Assembly: GCA_921293015.1 (NCBI GenBank)
Contig: OV121092.1
Span: forward strand, 47,267,064-47,331,063
Length of the DNA: 64,000 nt
Origin: Phorcus lineatus
Taxonomy: Eukaryota; Mollusca; Gastropoda; Trochida; Trochidae
Direction: 5' to 3'
The notes below the pieces were generated by a model, which was not told where the DNA came from, made no database searches, and was given only the letters and a program-made list of their open reading frames with translations. The position numbers were made by a program, and so were the translations under genes. Of the stretch, positions 1 through 11,200 are shown piece by piece (positions within the stretch are counted from its first letter, which is position 1; each line of letters opens with the position of its first letter).

Positions 1-1088
1 TTTAAAATAAGACTAAAAAATTTAATTTTGCAATTTTAGCACTGAGATAAATGAGACTGTTTCAAAGCATTATCATATTCACTGCATTGAGAAAATTTTC
101 TTTATAAACTCGATTAAAAAGGAACATATTCTGCCATCTTAAAATAACCAAAGCGTTTTTAGATTTGTTCACGCTAAATAAATTTGGATCAACATTGTTT
201 TCAATATAATAACATACAAAATAATGTAGAACTGTCGATCTGAAGTTATCCAGATTGAGAATTTGCTTGCACCATTGAGGACACAGATTTTACGTCAGAT
301 CGTTGATGATAATCAGACTGTTTCATGTCTATGTTGTGCATCATTGCAGCGCTCAACGATTATATAACAATTGATGTCGTATGTTTGCTAATTATGTTAT
401 CACCTTCTTAACCATGACTTTTATTGATCTGGATACATATATAATGTGAACCACAATATCGTTTGAATTAACGTAACAGACACTGATACACATGAGTTGC
501 TTTAACCCTCCAACCCCAGGTTTCAAGTACAATTTTGACCATGTGGCCATAACTCAGAGAGAATGGTTAGAGTCAAGAGAACTGTCTCTTCAAATACACT
601 ACCATGCAAAAGAAAGGTCTCACTCATTTTTCAAGTCTACAAAATATAAACAAACGCAGATGTGAAACTCCAACGATTGGTTCATCAACAAAAATAAGTT
701 CTTATATCCAAGAAAGTGTGCTACAGGACTTCTTATGAAAAATAAAAATCAATATGATAGAGTAAAAATCAATATATAATCTATTATCTACAAGCATTAA
801 TCCGAAAAATTAAGTTCTCTTGTTTAACATTTATCGTGTAATGTCAGAGTAAAATCAACATTATCATATTATAGCGTAAATTAAATTCATGATTTTCCTT
901 TTTTATTTTTTTCCAAGTGTTTGTTTTTGCTTTAATAATAAATGCTTTTTATTGTCGTTGGTTGAGGGAACAACTAAATGTGAAAACTCTCATTACCTGA
1001 ACTATAAAAGCTAAAACGTAGTGCGGATATCATGAAAAACTAAACTAATATCCAATATTGTAGGCAGACCAAATTAAGCTACTTATTG
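1..1088. other. AT-rich non-coding DNA, no gene seen
   Basis: No open frame with recognisable protein character, no RNA gene and no clear repeat boundary is visible in this stretch. It is AT-rich, with short homopolymer runs typical of intergenic DNA in this window. Confidence 0.6.
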
Positions 1089-1356
1089 ATAATTAGTTAT
1101 TCGTTATGTGAAAAAAACTTCCTCGTTAGTTATTCGTTATTTGGATAATGAATGATTAACTATCTCATATTCTAATAACAAAATAACTAACTGGTTAGTT
1201 ATTCGTTATTCGGATTATGGATGATTAACTGCCTCATATTTGAATAACGAATAACTAACTGGCTATAGTTATCGTTATTCGGATTATGGATGATTAACTG
1301 CCTCATATTTGAATAACGAATAAATAACTGGCTATAGTTATCGTTATTCTAATACT
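1089..1356. repeat. Tandem array of 65-70 bp hairpin-forming units
   Basis: About three and a half head-to-tail copies of a unit whose two ends are inverted copies of each other. The left arm reads GTTAGTTATTCGTTATTC, the right arm reads GAATAACGAATAACTAAC, and the middle contains GATTAACTGCCTCATATT. Each unit could fold into a stem of about 18 bp. The last copies carry small changes (TATAGTTATCG in place of TTAGTTATTCG). This could be a tandemly amplified short foldback element. No coding capacity is seen. Confidence 0.75.
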
Positions 1357-3050
1357 ATATGATTACTATGACTGCTTATGTTTATCTTTTAAGAATACGT
1401 TACTGGTGAGCCCGTGAGTTTAGTTAGCATTCTTTGTTGAATGGTGCATTTTATGACTCACTGAAAAGAAATTTTCAGATCTATTTACTCAGAAAATGGT
1501 AAAATATCCTCGGAAATTGAACCTTTACCGTCCTCTAACTCTCGCGTTACAGGGAATACCTATAACAGAATGGAAAGTGAAAATCATATGAAAATTCGAA
1601 AAAAGCAGGATCTGTATCTGATAACTTATCAATAGAACTGAACCCATTGTACCATGGTGTCTGTAGCAGTGAGTGTGTAACAAGCGATTGTATGCCATTT
1701 GATCAATCAAACAGGTTCAATTATTCATTCATCTAAAACATCTATTGATTGTTTCATCGACTGTTACAGTCAGAGCAAATTAACCTTGGTTTTCTTAGCA
1801 CAGAAGGGTCCATAAGTGTTTTGTTGAAAAGGGTCGATATTAGTAGAACATGAGTGTTTTCAGACAACATTAAGCGATAGACTTGTGTGTTGTCATTTTC
1901 TTTTGATTTCATAACCGCCCTGGGGTAAATCGAAATCTTGAGAACTTGACCAAGACAACAGCACAAAATAGTTCCTTTTCATTTTTAACAAATTCTCCAT
2001 TAATGCCAGTACATACGTTTGTGCTTCGTCATTTCATTCTTCTGGTTTGAACATATGTGCTCTTTAAGAAAGGAATCTGAATTCGTGAACCAGCCAAAGG
2101 TTGGAATCAATGCCACTCCAATAAATGCTTACGAAGCTTGATATTGAAGACAACTAAAGTAACTGTACTAAAGCAAGACGTTAAAAACAAAAATGATAGG
2201 TTGGAGGTACATTCGTACATGACATAGAAGTATGTTGACCATGGGTGAAGTTTCTATAAGTAATTATCTGGTGCACTGAAACAAGAATGTTACTGTTAAT
2301 TGATTTATTCAACGAGCCATTGTCGTGAAGTTTTTACACCATGTCCATGTTTATAAAATTTCATGTTTGTTCTCAGATTTCATTATTTATGACATGCGAA
2401 GAGATAATGAGCAATGTCTTCGGGAAAATGATTCTGTGAAATAACTACTTTTTATTTTTAATGATTGAGAACATCTATGGGATTTTCAGTTAATTGTTTA
2501 TATTGATGAACTCATTCTAAGATTATCATGGATTTGTCAAATACCGTGTCTGGTAGTAGTTCAGATAGAACGGAAGCAGGCGACGACATTGCCGTACTAA
2601 TACACACAACTCCTATTGCAAACATCTCACATAACACATTACCCAAACAGACAGTTGATTTTATTCACATCTCACTCGTTTTCAAATCAGAATACACAGT
2701 GCATGAATCAAATACATCAACATATACACAACCAACCGCCGAACGGTTCTTACAAAAGATATGAAACTACAAGAAAAAGAATTTGATAAATTGTAAGCAA
2801 CATGAGCATATATGCAAGATATAGAAAAAAGGTAATGTATTATCTATGCAAAAATAGCGCTCTAAAATGGCTGGTCGTGTTTTGGTTCATTAAGAATATA
2901 AATATTTATGACAACTCTTTTAAAAGTAAAAAAAGGTGTTTATACAAGTCAATAATGAAAGCCTCCTCTTTATCCAGACATTTGACAATCAATTTATCTT
3001 TTCTATCGTTGTTTCTTAAGTTCCAATCATAAAGTCAATGTACAGCCCAT
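1357..3050. other. Non-coding DNA, no gene seen
   Basis: Short open frames occur, for example 78 codons at 2528-2764, but none shows a domain, signal peptide or codon bias like the nearby secreted-protein gene. I see no RNA gene or transposon terminus. The last part leads into the 5' flank of the gene starting at 3407. Confidence 0.5.
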
Positions 3051-3264
3051 CCCATCCGCTCATGGCCGACAGTTAATTCACTCTGCGTTCATTAAATGAT
3101 AATCTCATCCCTAATTGATTAATGGCAACTCTTCGAAAAAGGAAGTGACGCCCCTCGAGGCGCATGAACGTGTGAACATCTCCCTCAAAACCATACCCAC
3201 ACCTCGTGGTTGCCTCGAAATCCCTAAGTGGTTTATAATTGCCCCTCGCACCTTCTTGTTGAGG

Positions 3265-3272
3265 TATTTAAA
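3265..3272 (+). promoter_or_regulatory. TATA-like box upstream of secreted-protein gene 1
   Basis: TATTTAAA lies about 135 bp upstream of the chosen ATG at 3407. A transcription start about 30 bp downstream, near 3295-3305, would leave a ~100-base leader. The paralogues at 9 kb and 16 kb also have a TATA-like box upstream, of a different sequence and closer to the ATG. Position and motif are seen; promoter activity is inferred. Confidence 0.5.
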
Positions 3273-3406
3273 CCCGACAGGATGCAAGGAGGAGTCATAA
3301 TCAACACACACAGATCACAACCTCCCTCACTGCACCCTGTGTGTATGTAGAGTGTAAGACATTGCCTCTTGCTATATCCCTCACCATACATATCACTCGT
3401 CTAGCA

Positions 3407-4330
3407 ATGTCTCCCAGTCGATCAGTAATACCCGTGCTCGCCGTTCTGGGCCTATTGTGTCCGTCTCTAGTGACCGCCCAGTGGATGGGGGGCCAGCTTC
3501 AAGGGGGGCAGAGTCAGCTTGGAGGGGCCTGGGGAGGGGCCTCGCCCTGGGGAGCCGGTTTGTTTGGGGGACAACAGCAGCAGGACGACCAACAGTTCCT
3601 AACATGTACCGCAGCCAACTCTAATAATGACGACATGCGCATCACCTTCAGTACCGGAAGTAGTAGCAACAACCCCTGGGGTCGCTTTGGCATGATGGGG
3701 AACAGATTTGCTAATGCGGGGCGTCTGCGCCTAGAAGCACGCATTACTTCCGGTATAGGATCGCAGATGCAAGGCCAGTACCAGTTGGTCGTAACACGAT
3801 TCTCCCGCTCCGAGGAAGTGTGTCTGAGTCGCGCCCTCGGCGACATCCTGTCCGATAACACGCCATCCTGGTGGGGACAGCGCAACCAGACGCCGCGTGG
3901 CATTGTGGGAACGCCCATCCGGATCATGAGTGGTCAGACCGCCACTTCCTCCGAGACCGTTGACAGTCTGCGCTTCGATGAGCTGGCAGGTCGAGGCATG
4001 GCTCTGTGTCCTGCTCACCAGATCTCAGACTCTACGTGCATGGACGCCATCCCACTCTGCTGCAAGATCGGCTTCGACTCTCAGCGAGCTACCACCCCCT
4101 TCACAACCGTCGGTCACATGTTCCAGCAGTCTGGCGGATTTGCTATGCAGAACGGAGACTTCGGGAGCGATATGAACGCCGGTGGACTCAACCAAGGGTT
4201 TACCCAACCTGGATTCGACCAGGGAATGAACGCAGGTGTAGATTTGGGTGGACAGGGACTTGACGCACCAGGTTTTGGCGGAATCGCATCTCAAGGCCAA
4301 GGTCAAGGAGGCCTCGCCTTCAAGAAATAG
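3407..4330 (+). CDS. Secreted Gly/Gln-rich six-cysteine protein, paralogue 1
   Basis: The product is 307 aa. I chose the ATG at 3407 rather than the in-frame one at 3341 because MSPSRSVIPVLAVLGLLCPS begins a clean signal peptide, predicted to be cleaved after VTA before QW; the paralogues start at the equivalent codon. The mature protein has three parts. First is a Trp/Gly/Gln-rich N-terminus (GG repeats, QQQQDD). Then comes a conserved core of about 165 residues with six cysteines (TCTAA, EEVCLSR, ALCPAH, STCMD, LCCKIG) and a sequon NQT followed by Pro. Last is a Gly/Gln/Asn/Asp-rich tail unlike that of the other two copies. There is no intron in the coding region. The coding DNA is far more GC-rich than its flanks, which suggests strong codon bias and high expression. 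Composition resembles mantle or shell-matrix secreted proteins; I do not recognise the core family, so function is unassigned. Confidence 0.85.
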   Translation: MSPSRSVIPVLAVLGLLCPSLVTAQWMGGQLQGGQSQLGGAWGGASPWGAGLFGGQQQQDDQQFLTCTAANSNNDDMRITFSTGSSSNNPWGRFGMMGNRFANAGRLRLEARITSGIGSQMQGQYQLVVTRFSRSEEVCLSRALGDILSDNTPSWWGQRNQTPRGIVGTPIRIMSGQTATSSETVDSLRFDELAGRGMALCPAHQISDSTCMDAIPLCCKIGFDSQRATTPFTTVGHMFQQSGGFAMQNGDFGSDMNAGGLNQGFTQPGFDQGMNAGVDLGGQGLDAPGFGGIASQGQGQGGLAFKK

Positions 4331-4509
4331 ATGTCTTGATGTAAACAAGTTTTCCTGGTAGTTTGTGATTATAGAGTCATATCTGTGAAAAAAATTATTT
4401 TTTATGATATTGAATTGGATATTTAAGAAATGAATAGATGAAATGATTACATGACGACATGTACATCGAATGCAACGTTTCTGTCAATACATCAAGTTTC
4501 TAAAATGGC

Positions 4510-4515
4510 AATAAA
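4510..4515 (+). promoter_or_regulatory. Polyadenylation signal of secreted-protein gene 1
   Basis: AATAAA sits 180 bp after the stop codon at 4328-4330, in AT-rich sequence without further coding potential. This fits a short 3' untranslated region. Confidence 0.55.
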
Positions 4516-5687
4516 TTTAACTGAATTTAAAAGTTGTTGTTTGTGCTAACAGTTTCTTCTTTCGCTGACTAGAGATGTTTGATATGTCGTCGGTGGATAT
4601 GTCAACAACGCAATCATAATTATATAAGACATAATATTTGTGTTGAAAAGCACATTACCACCATGATATAAGATATTTTTAGTAGTCATTAGTAAAGTCA
4701 ATGGAATTTAGTTTCACGCTTACTTGTTTTCCTTTTCTGTCCTTTTTCGCAAATAGGCTTTCAGGAAGACAACGAATTTTGGGTTTTCAACTTCTTCAGA
4801 CATGCATAAAACGGTATAATAACCTTGACCGAGGCGTCACTATCATAATTATGAAGAAGTTTATGTTGTATCAGGCTTTAGAGCCTTAATCTTGAGAAGT
4901 CAATAATGACGAGCCGTTGTGAGCGGAACCATGTTTATTAGTGACGTACAAAGTACAGTAAGAGTTATCTTCCTTGGTTGCTATACACAAAACGGAGAAT
5001 TCCACTAAAATATAGATACCACAACAGTTTATAATCCATAAACTTCATTGATGCTAAAAGCACCGTCATGAATTCTCCGTGTGGAATGTGTAGCCGATCA
5101 AACTGTCAGATACAAAAGTTATTGATTCAGGCAAGCAATTTTCGAACAGAAGAAGATTTCGGAAACCTTAAGCTCTGTCAATACTTACATTTATGTGACC
5201 TTAACGAGCGGGATGAAGTATTATCGACCTTATAATAAAGGGTCACTTATGATTCACAATACACCAGGCTCGCTTCAATAAGTGTACGTGTTTTCAACAA
5301 TCATGTACATTTGATCAGAAATAAAAGACCCCGAACTAAATCCGTGAATTGTTCCTTTCAATAGCGTTTTACAGGAAACCAGCCTCTTTCAGCAGTTCGT
5401 AGATGATACAAAGGGGATCTATCTGTTTTAGTAACGGAGAATATACGTGCTTACTGTGTCTCTGGTGCACGTAGATATCTGCCATCTGTATATGTTTTCT
5501 ATTCTGATAGTATCCCATGAAAAACCAAAAACACTGGAGATACCGGACTGCTTGCTGGTTACAGGTTACAGTATGGACTGTCACTTATCCAACGATGACA
5601 AACCCAAAACGCTCTGAATAAAAAAATCAGAGTGAAAAGAATCATTGAAACTGTTTTCAACTTTGATCAAGGTCATTTTGGAAAGCA
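4516..5687. other. Intergenic DNA, no gene seen
   Basis: No recognisable gene, RNA or transposon end. Short open frames on either strand lack domain character. Confidence 0.5.
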
Positions 5688-6525
5688 AATTTAGCTTCGT
5701 ATGCAGTGGCTATTGACCAAAACTAAAGAATTCAAATAAATCTAATTAAGCTTCGTATGTGGTGGCTATTGACCCAGACTGAAGAATTCAACCAAATCTA
5801 ATTTAGCTTCGTATGCAGTGGCTATTGACCCGAACTGAAGCATTCAACCAAATCTAATTTAGCTTCGTATGTATTGGCTATTGACCCAGACTGAAGAATT
5901 CAACCAAATCAAATTTAGCTTCGTATGCAGTGGCTATTGGCCAGAATTGAAGAATTCAAACAAACTAATTTAGCTTCGTATGTAGTGGCTATTGACCCAA
6001 ACTGAAGTATTCAACCAAATATAATTTAGCTTCGTATGGATTGGCTATCGACCCGAACTGAAGTATTCAACCAAATCTAATTTAGCTTCGTATGGATTGG
6101 CTATCGACCCGAACTGAAGCATTCAACCAAATCTAATTTAGCTTCGTATGGATTGGCTATTGACCCAAACTGAAGCATTCAACCAAATCTAATTTAGCTT
6201 CGTATGGATTGGCTATCGACCCGAACTGAAGAATTCAACCAAATCTAATTTAGCTTCGTATGGATTGGCTATTGACCCAAACTGAAGCATTCAACCAAAT
6301 CTAATTTAGCCTCGTATGGATTGGCTATTGACCCAAACTGAAGCATTCAACCAAATCTAATTTAGCTTCGTATGGATTGGCTATTGACCCAAACTGAAGC
6401 ATTCAACCAAATCTAATTTAGCTTCGTATGGATTGGCTATCGACCCGAACTGAAGCATTCAACCAAATCTTATTTAGCTTCGTATGGATTGGCTATTGAC
6501 CCAAACTGAAGAATTCAACAATTTC
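5688..6525. repeat. Minisatellite, ~56-bp unit, about 15 copies
   Basis: A head-to-tail array whose unit begins TTTAGCTTCGTATGGATTGG, continues with CTATTGACCCAAACTGAAG and ends ATTCAACCAAATCTAA. The left copies are more diverged (GTATGCAGTGG, GTATGTAGTGG) than the right ones (mostly GTATGGATTGG, alternating TTGACCCAAAC and TCGACCCGAAC). This suggests expansion of a subtype toward the right. It is non-coding. Confidence 0.9.
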
Positions 6526-7131
6526 ATCAAGAAGTGGTATTGGACATTGTTCATGAAATTCAATGTTACTATGATACTGCCAAAACACAATATGTATTGA
6601 TTTATGTTTACACCATCCCACTCATCATCAACTGTGTACATGAATGTACCCATATAACCAAGTAACACTGTATCTCCAAAACTATGTTATTACCGTTTCA
6701 AAGTTCTTCTTACTCATAATTGCCTTCTGTCGATCAACTGTTTGAGTGGCATTCTAGAAGTTGGCAGAATCAGGAAGAAGAGGATTCAGTGGGTCAATTC
6801 TTTAATATAATGATATCGACATTTCCATATGTTCTTATACCATTTTCAATAAGCGATCAGTTCATGATATTTTTTTCATAATATTTTTAAACTCCATACA
6901 GAAAAAGACATACAAAAACCGTTAAAGACATAACAATGTTATATTACTTCATAAAGAAACACATGGTTTAAGTCAGCATGCTTACAATTTATTGTGGACA
7001 TACTTGTGATATAGCAGTAGGTAGTGTGGTCTACTAACTAGAAAAAGTTATGACAAATCGACCAGAAATTTATTAAGCTGTCATATCTACAGGTTGCGTA
7101 TGCGTTAAAGCGGTCAACAATATTTAGAGTC
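6526..7131. other. Intergenic DNA, no gene seen
   Basis: AT-rich sequence between the minisatellite and the TTAA-flanked element. No gene or structural feature is supported. Confidence 0.5.
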
Positions 7132-7847
7132 TTAAGGATGTTCGCTCCTCAAATTTAAAGTATTAAATTTTTTTTCTAACTTGTTTTTTTCAAAAGTTTA
7201 GTGTATTTGCTCGAAATATCAACCCAAAAAAATGGGGGTTAGTGTGGGTTTTTTCGAGATATTGTATGACAAAGATCCTTATGTCAGTCAGAGATTTAAC
7301 ATGGGAGTCAATGGGGAAATGATGACCTTTTTTGAAAAATGTTAAATTTAAATTAGTTCCTGTATTAAACTTTTTTTAATATGAAAACAGGTTTGAGTTA
7401 ACATAATTTTCTTCCAGAAAATAGTATAAAATATATATGGTAGTGTGGGTTTTTAGCCGCTACGGCACAACATGTATTCAAACATTTCAATAAAATTATC
7501 AATATTTAAGCTATTTTTTACTAAAAACATGCTTTCTCCCACACATTATCTAAAAATTATACCTGAACAAATACATACAAATCATATTCTTTCAACAACA
7601 TCTATTTTCTAAGAAAAACAGACAATAGAACTTGCTCAAATGATAGTTACAATTAAAATTGCTGAGTCAGCAAAATTGTGAATTATTTCAAAATGAAAAA
7701 TACTACGTTTCTTAATTTTGATGAATATTTAATCAGAAATCATCAAAATTGAGAAATTGCCGCTTCATTTTGGTTTATTATATAAGAACATTATGATTTA
7801 AGGTTATTTGAGTTTTGTCACTGTTACTGAGGAGCGAACATCCTTAA
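7132..7847. mobile_element. Non-autonomous DNA transposon (MITE) with TTAA target site
   Basis: The ends are perfect 16-bp inverted repeats: GGATGTTCGCTCCTCA immediately inside a left TTAA (7132-7135) and TGAGGAGCGAACATCC immediately inside a right TTAA (7844-7847). The ~716-bp body is AT-rich with no transposase. A TTAA target duplication is the hallmark of piggyBac and Kolobok superfamilies; which one mobilised this copy cannot be told from the ends alone. Confidence 0.8.
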
Positions 7848-8558
7848 TGTCTTATTTTAAAGTATGGGGACGTTTCTTGTTTCATTTTAAAAATGCTGTA
7901 TTTCATAACCTTTATTATCAAATTCAGAACATAGTTTCGTTTTTCGCAACATCCTTGAATAACATTCTAAGATGCCTAGCGGTTAGAACAATCGAAAAAA
8001 AAGTACTTTACTTTATTACAAAACACATTGGGGTAGAGCGAACTTTATTTCTTAATTCATTTTAGAAAAGACGATATTAGTTCCTGTTTTCTTCTAATGG
8101 CCAAATTTCTAATTTTTTCCGGATAATTTTTTTTTAAAATTGGCAATAATAAAGCATCTGTAAAACTGACTCTTTCTCTGTTTTTCAAAAAATGTGCACG
8201 TGTTAAAATCCTAGTATTTCATTTTTTTACTGTCTCATTTGTTGATTTGGTTTGTTGATAGAAATCTATGCAGTATGCTATATGACAGCCAAGAATGTTT
8301 ACACTATTATATGACATCAACATTTAAGAGTTTTGTTGCTTTTGCTGTTTATCAGTATATCGTATTTTTCTTTACAGCCTTTGCCGTCTCCAGTTTTTAA
8401 TATTCGTTTGACTCCTTAGCGCTCGCCAATCGAGGTTCACCGTATTTCGGAAAAAAATAAATAATATCTTTCACCTTGACTATTTGTAAAAGAGAGTATC
8501 CGTATTGTCAAACAAAAACTCGAATACAAAAACAAAAGCGGTATTTGATATATAATTT
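7848..8558. other. Intergenic DNA, no gene seen
   Basis: AT-rich; an 85-codon open frame starting at 7808 overlaps the MITE end and has no recognisable protein features. Confidence 0.5.
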
Positions 8559-8561
8559 TGA

Positions 8562-8567
8562 TTTATT
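8562..8567 (-). promoter_or_regulatory. Polyadenylation signal of secreted-protein gene 2
   Basis: AATAAA on the minus strand, about 260 bp after the stop codon. It is conserved in the duplicate at 15015-15020. Confidence 0.45.
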
Positions 8568-8825
8568 GAATATTTTCATCATCATTGACACGTTTTATAA
8601 ATCACTCACACATTCATTCTAATAAATACATTTGTCCCAAACAATGTTTGTTGATGACGCATCTTAACGGAAGAGGAGGAATGAGGGTTCGATTTTGGAG
8701 AAGGGTCATGAGAAACGGCTACCACATCTACGTTTTATAAATATAAGTTTCTGATGAATAGTTTATCCGTCCGCATGCTATGTTTCAAACCCAATCTGTT
8801 CTCCACATGGTATGTATTGTCTGAT

Positions 8826-9734
8826 TTAGAAGGCTAAGATGCCCATAGACTGTTGCCCTTGGTTACCGGGAGGAGGTCCGGGCAGAGACTGGCCTTGAAC
8901 TCGACTAGGGGACCCAAAAGCTTGATTTTGTCCTTGGCCCATCATCATGTCTGCGTTGCTCGCTCCGCTGTTGAAGGGATTGTTTCCGAATCCTCCGCCC
9001 ATAGCCCCGGAAGGTTGGAACATGTGACCGACGGTTGTGAAGGGGGTGGTAGCTCGCTGAGAGTCGAAGCCGATCTTGCAACAGAGTGGGATGGCGTCCA
9101 TGCAGGTGGAGCCGGAGATCTGGTGAGCTGGACACAGAGCCATGCCTCGACCTGCCAGCTCATCGAAGCGCAGATTGTCAACGGTCTCGGAGGAAGTGGC
9201 GGTCTGACCACTCATGATCCGGATGGGCGTTCCCACAATGCCACGCGGCGTCTGGTTGCGCTGTCCCCACCAGGATGGCGTGTTATCGGACAGGATGTCG
9301 CCGAGGGCGCGACTCAGACACACTTCCTCGGAGCGGGAGAATCGTGTTACGACCAACTGGTACTGGCCTTGCATCTGCGATCCAGAACCGGAAGTAATGC
9401 GTGCTTCTAGACGCAGACGCCCCGCGTTAGCAAATCTGTTCCCCATCATGCCAAAGCGACCCCATGGGTTGTTGCTAGTACTTCCGGTACTGAAGGTGAT
9501 GCGCATGTCGTCGTTGTGTGAGTTGGCTGCAGTGCACGTGAGAAATTGTTGGTCGTCCTGCTGCTGTTGTCCCCCGAACATTCCAGCTCCCCAGGGCGAG
9601 GCCCCTCCCCAGGCCCTTCCCAGCTGACTCTGCCCCCCTTGAAGCTGGCCCCCCATCCACTGGGCGGTCACTAGAGACGGGCACACTAGACCCAGGACGG
9701 CTACTACGGCTACAACTGATCCACTGGAAGACAT
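8826..9734 (-). CDS. Secreted Gly/Gln-rich six-cysteine protein, paralogue 2
   Basis: The product is 302 aa from the ATG at 9732-9734. Upstream in-frame ATGs exist, but this one begins the signal peptide MSSSGSVVAVVAVLGLVCPS and follows the TATA box by about 55 bp. The core is nearly identical to that of the 3407 gene, with the same six cysteines, NQT sequon and QQQQDD linker. The C-terminal tail differs, being rich in Gly, Asn, Met and Gln (ADMMMGQGQNQ) and ending GILAF. It is intronless and GC-rich against AT-rich flanks. It is convergent with gene 1 and parallel to gene 3. Function is not assigned; a secreted structural or mineral-associated role is inferred from composition only. Confidence 0.85.
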   Translation of the reverse strand: MSSSGSVVAVVAVLGLVCPSLVTAQWMGGQLQGGQSQLGRAWGGASPWGAGMFGGQQQQDDQQFLTCTAANSHNDDMRITFSTGSTSNNPWGRFGMMGNRFANAGRLRLEARITSGSGSQMQGQYQLVVTRFSRSEEVCLSRALGDILSDNTPSWWGQRNQTPRGIVGTPIRIMSGQTATSSETVDNLRFDELAGRGMALCPAHQISGSTCMDAIPLCCKIGFDSQRATTPFTTVGHMFQPSGAMGGGFGNNPFNSGASNADMMMGQGQNQAFGSPSRVQGQSLPGPPPGNQGQQSMGILAF

Positions 9735-9787
9735 TGCTGTGGAGTGATCACTGGAGTGAAATGTGATGTGTTGAGAGTTCATACTGG

Positions 9788-9794
9788 TTTTATA
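9788..9794 (-). promoter_or_regulatory. TATA box of secreted-protein gene 2
   Basis: TATAAAA on the minus strand, 54 bp upstream of the ATG. The whole leader and TATA region is repeated almost exactly upstream of the 16-kb paralogue, so both copies probably share regulation. Confidence 0.6.
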
Positions 9795-9945
9795 CTGCAC
9801 AGACAGGGGTGCAGCTACCTGATTGTTTAGTGGCTCCCCAGGCGTTACGTGCATGATGAGAGAGATTTGTTGGCTAGGCGATAGAAAATAATTAAAAGTC
9901 AATTAGCGCCGCCGATTACCCTAGGGGCACTCAGGGTTGTAAGTA

Positions 9946-10559
9946 TTCTTACACATTACTAGAGATCCACAGAAGTCCTTGACCAGTGAGGACGTATGTG
10001 AACTGGATGATAAAAGTGTCAAACCAACAGCTAGATTTGATATGACGATTAATGCTGACCCATTTTTACATTAGGGGCTGGGGGCAAGGTGACCGCGCTG
10101 ATCCTAAACAAGCGGAAGCTTGAAAACTTAGCATGCATCGATATTGTTTAAAGGTTTCATCGTTTGCTTAAAAAAGAATTACTAGCCCTGATCAATGGCA
10201 CAGAATTATTTCACTCCCAATCAAGGAACCAAAAACGAACCCCACTACTAGTATCCCCAAATTTATAGGGGTATATCACTCATCTCTGTGTCATGTTGAA
10301 TTTACAATATAACTTCCGCCTCTCTCGGTTGTTTGAGGATAAAAATACCTTGTGTGTTGATCAAAATTGGTTTAGGAGAAAAATGGGGATATCAATACTA
10401 TCATCACACAATATAGTCTGTGCTTTATGATAGAAAAAAATGCCAAACAGTCAACGGTTGATTTGTTACATCAATGCTGCTTTCAGGTTGTTCATGGTAT
10501 GGACTTCAACATCTAGGAATAGCCGGTAAACTCTATGAAGCCAGAAAATCCAAAACACC
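9946..10559. other. Intergenic DNA, no gene seen
   Basis: No gene, RNA or repeat boundary could be supported. Confidence 0.45.
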
Positions 10560-11200
10560 GTTTCAATAAGATATCACTGGAGTTCTTACTAGTCCTTTCA
10601 GTATACACTTAAGAATTCGACCGGGTCGTGTGCTTTGCCCTGCACTGTTTATATTTATCAACGATTTTGCTTATGAAAGTAAAATTCTTAGAAGCGATGT
10701 GAAAATTTGGGATGTGTTTTAAGTTTATTGCTCCTTGCCGATATTGGCCCGGCGAAGCAAGTCTACAGCGTATGCTTGACGTGGCTGCTGATTTGTGTCC
10801 GAATTGCTAAAAATATGTTGGCAAAACTAAAGTTGTTCACAGCTAATTTAAATGAAAATTATCATCTTTCAATTCTAAATAACATGATTTTATCTTACGT
10901 GAGTTCGTACGAATATCTAGGACTCTGTAGCTACCAAGTATGGCAATCCCTGCTCATTTCAGCATTGCGATATATTACGAAACAGAAAATCGTTATGCAA
11001 AACGTTTTGCGTTATATTGGAACTTTTAACATTTTAGATTTCCCATGGTCTCTTGACAAAATAACAGGGATTAGAACGGCAATCAATGCTCAACTGTACA
11101 CCGTTTTGGAAAGAGGCTGGTGACTCTGTGACTAGTTATGACCTTAAAGAGACTGACCTGTCGACATCTGGTTTTGGGGCTAGATAAAACGCGCTCTAAT
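10560..11200 (+). pseudogene. Decayed non-LTR retrotransposon reverse transcriptase fragment
   Basis: A frame near 10620-10690 reads RPGRVLCPALFIFINDFAYE, which resembles the segment of non-LTR reverse transcriptases that precedes the active site. The next frame (10707-11123) contains LLLLADI where the catalytic YADD motif belongs, and later SSYEYLGL, matching the YLG region after the palm. The frame breaks between these pieces and the catalytic Asp pair is lost, so this is a dead fragment. It is weaker evidence than the minus-strand fragment at 13.6-14.9 kb. Confidence 0.5.

Larger units (their letters stand above)
8559..9945. repeat. Left copy of a ~1.4-kb direct duplication carrying a secreted-protein gene
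   Basis: This interval and 14990-16390 are direct repeats of each other. Similarity covers the 3' flank (shared TTTATTGAAT and AAATCACTC blocks), the whole coding sequence, the TATA box, and upstream sequence to the shared motif GGGCACTCAGGGTT. Boundaries are approximate. Non-coding parts have diverged more than the coding part. Confidence 0.75.
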
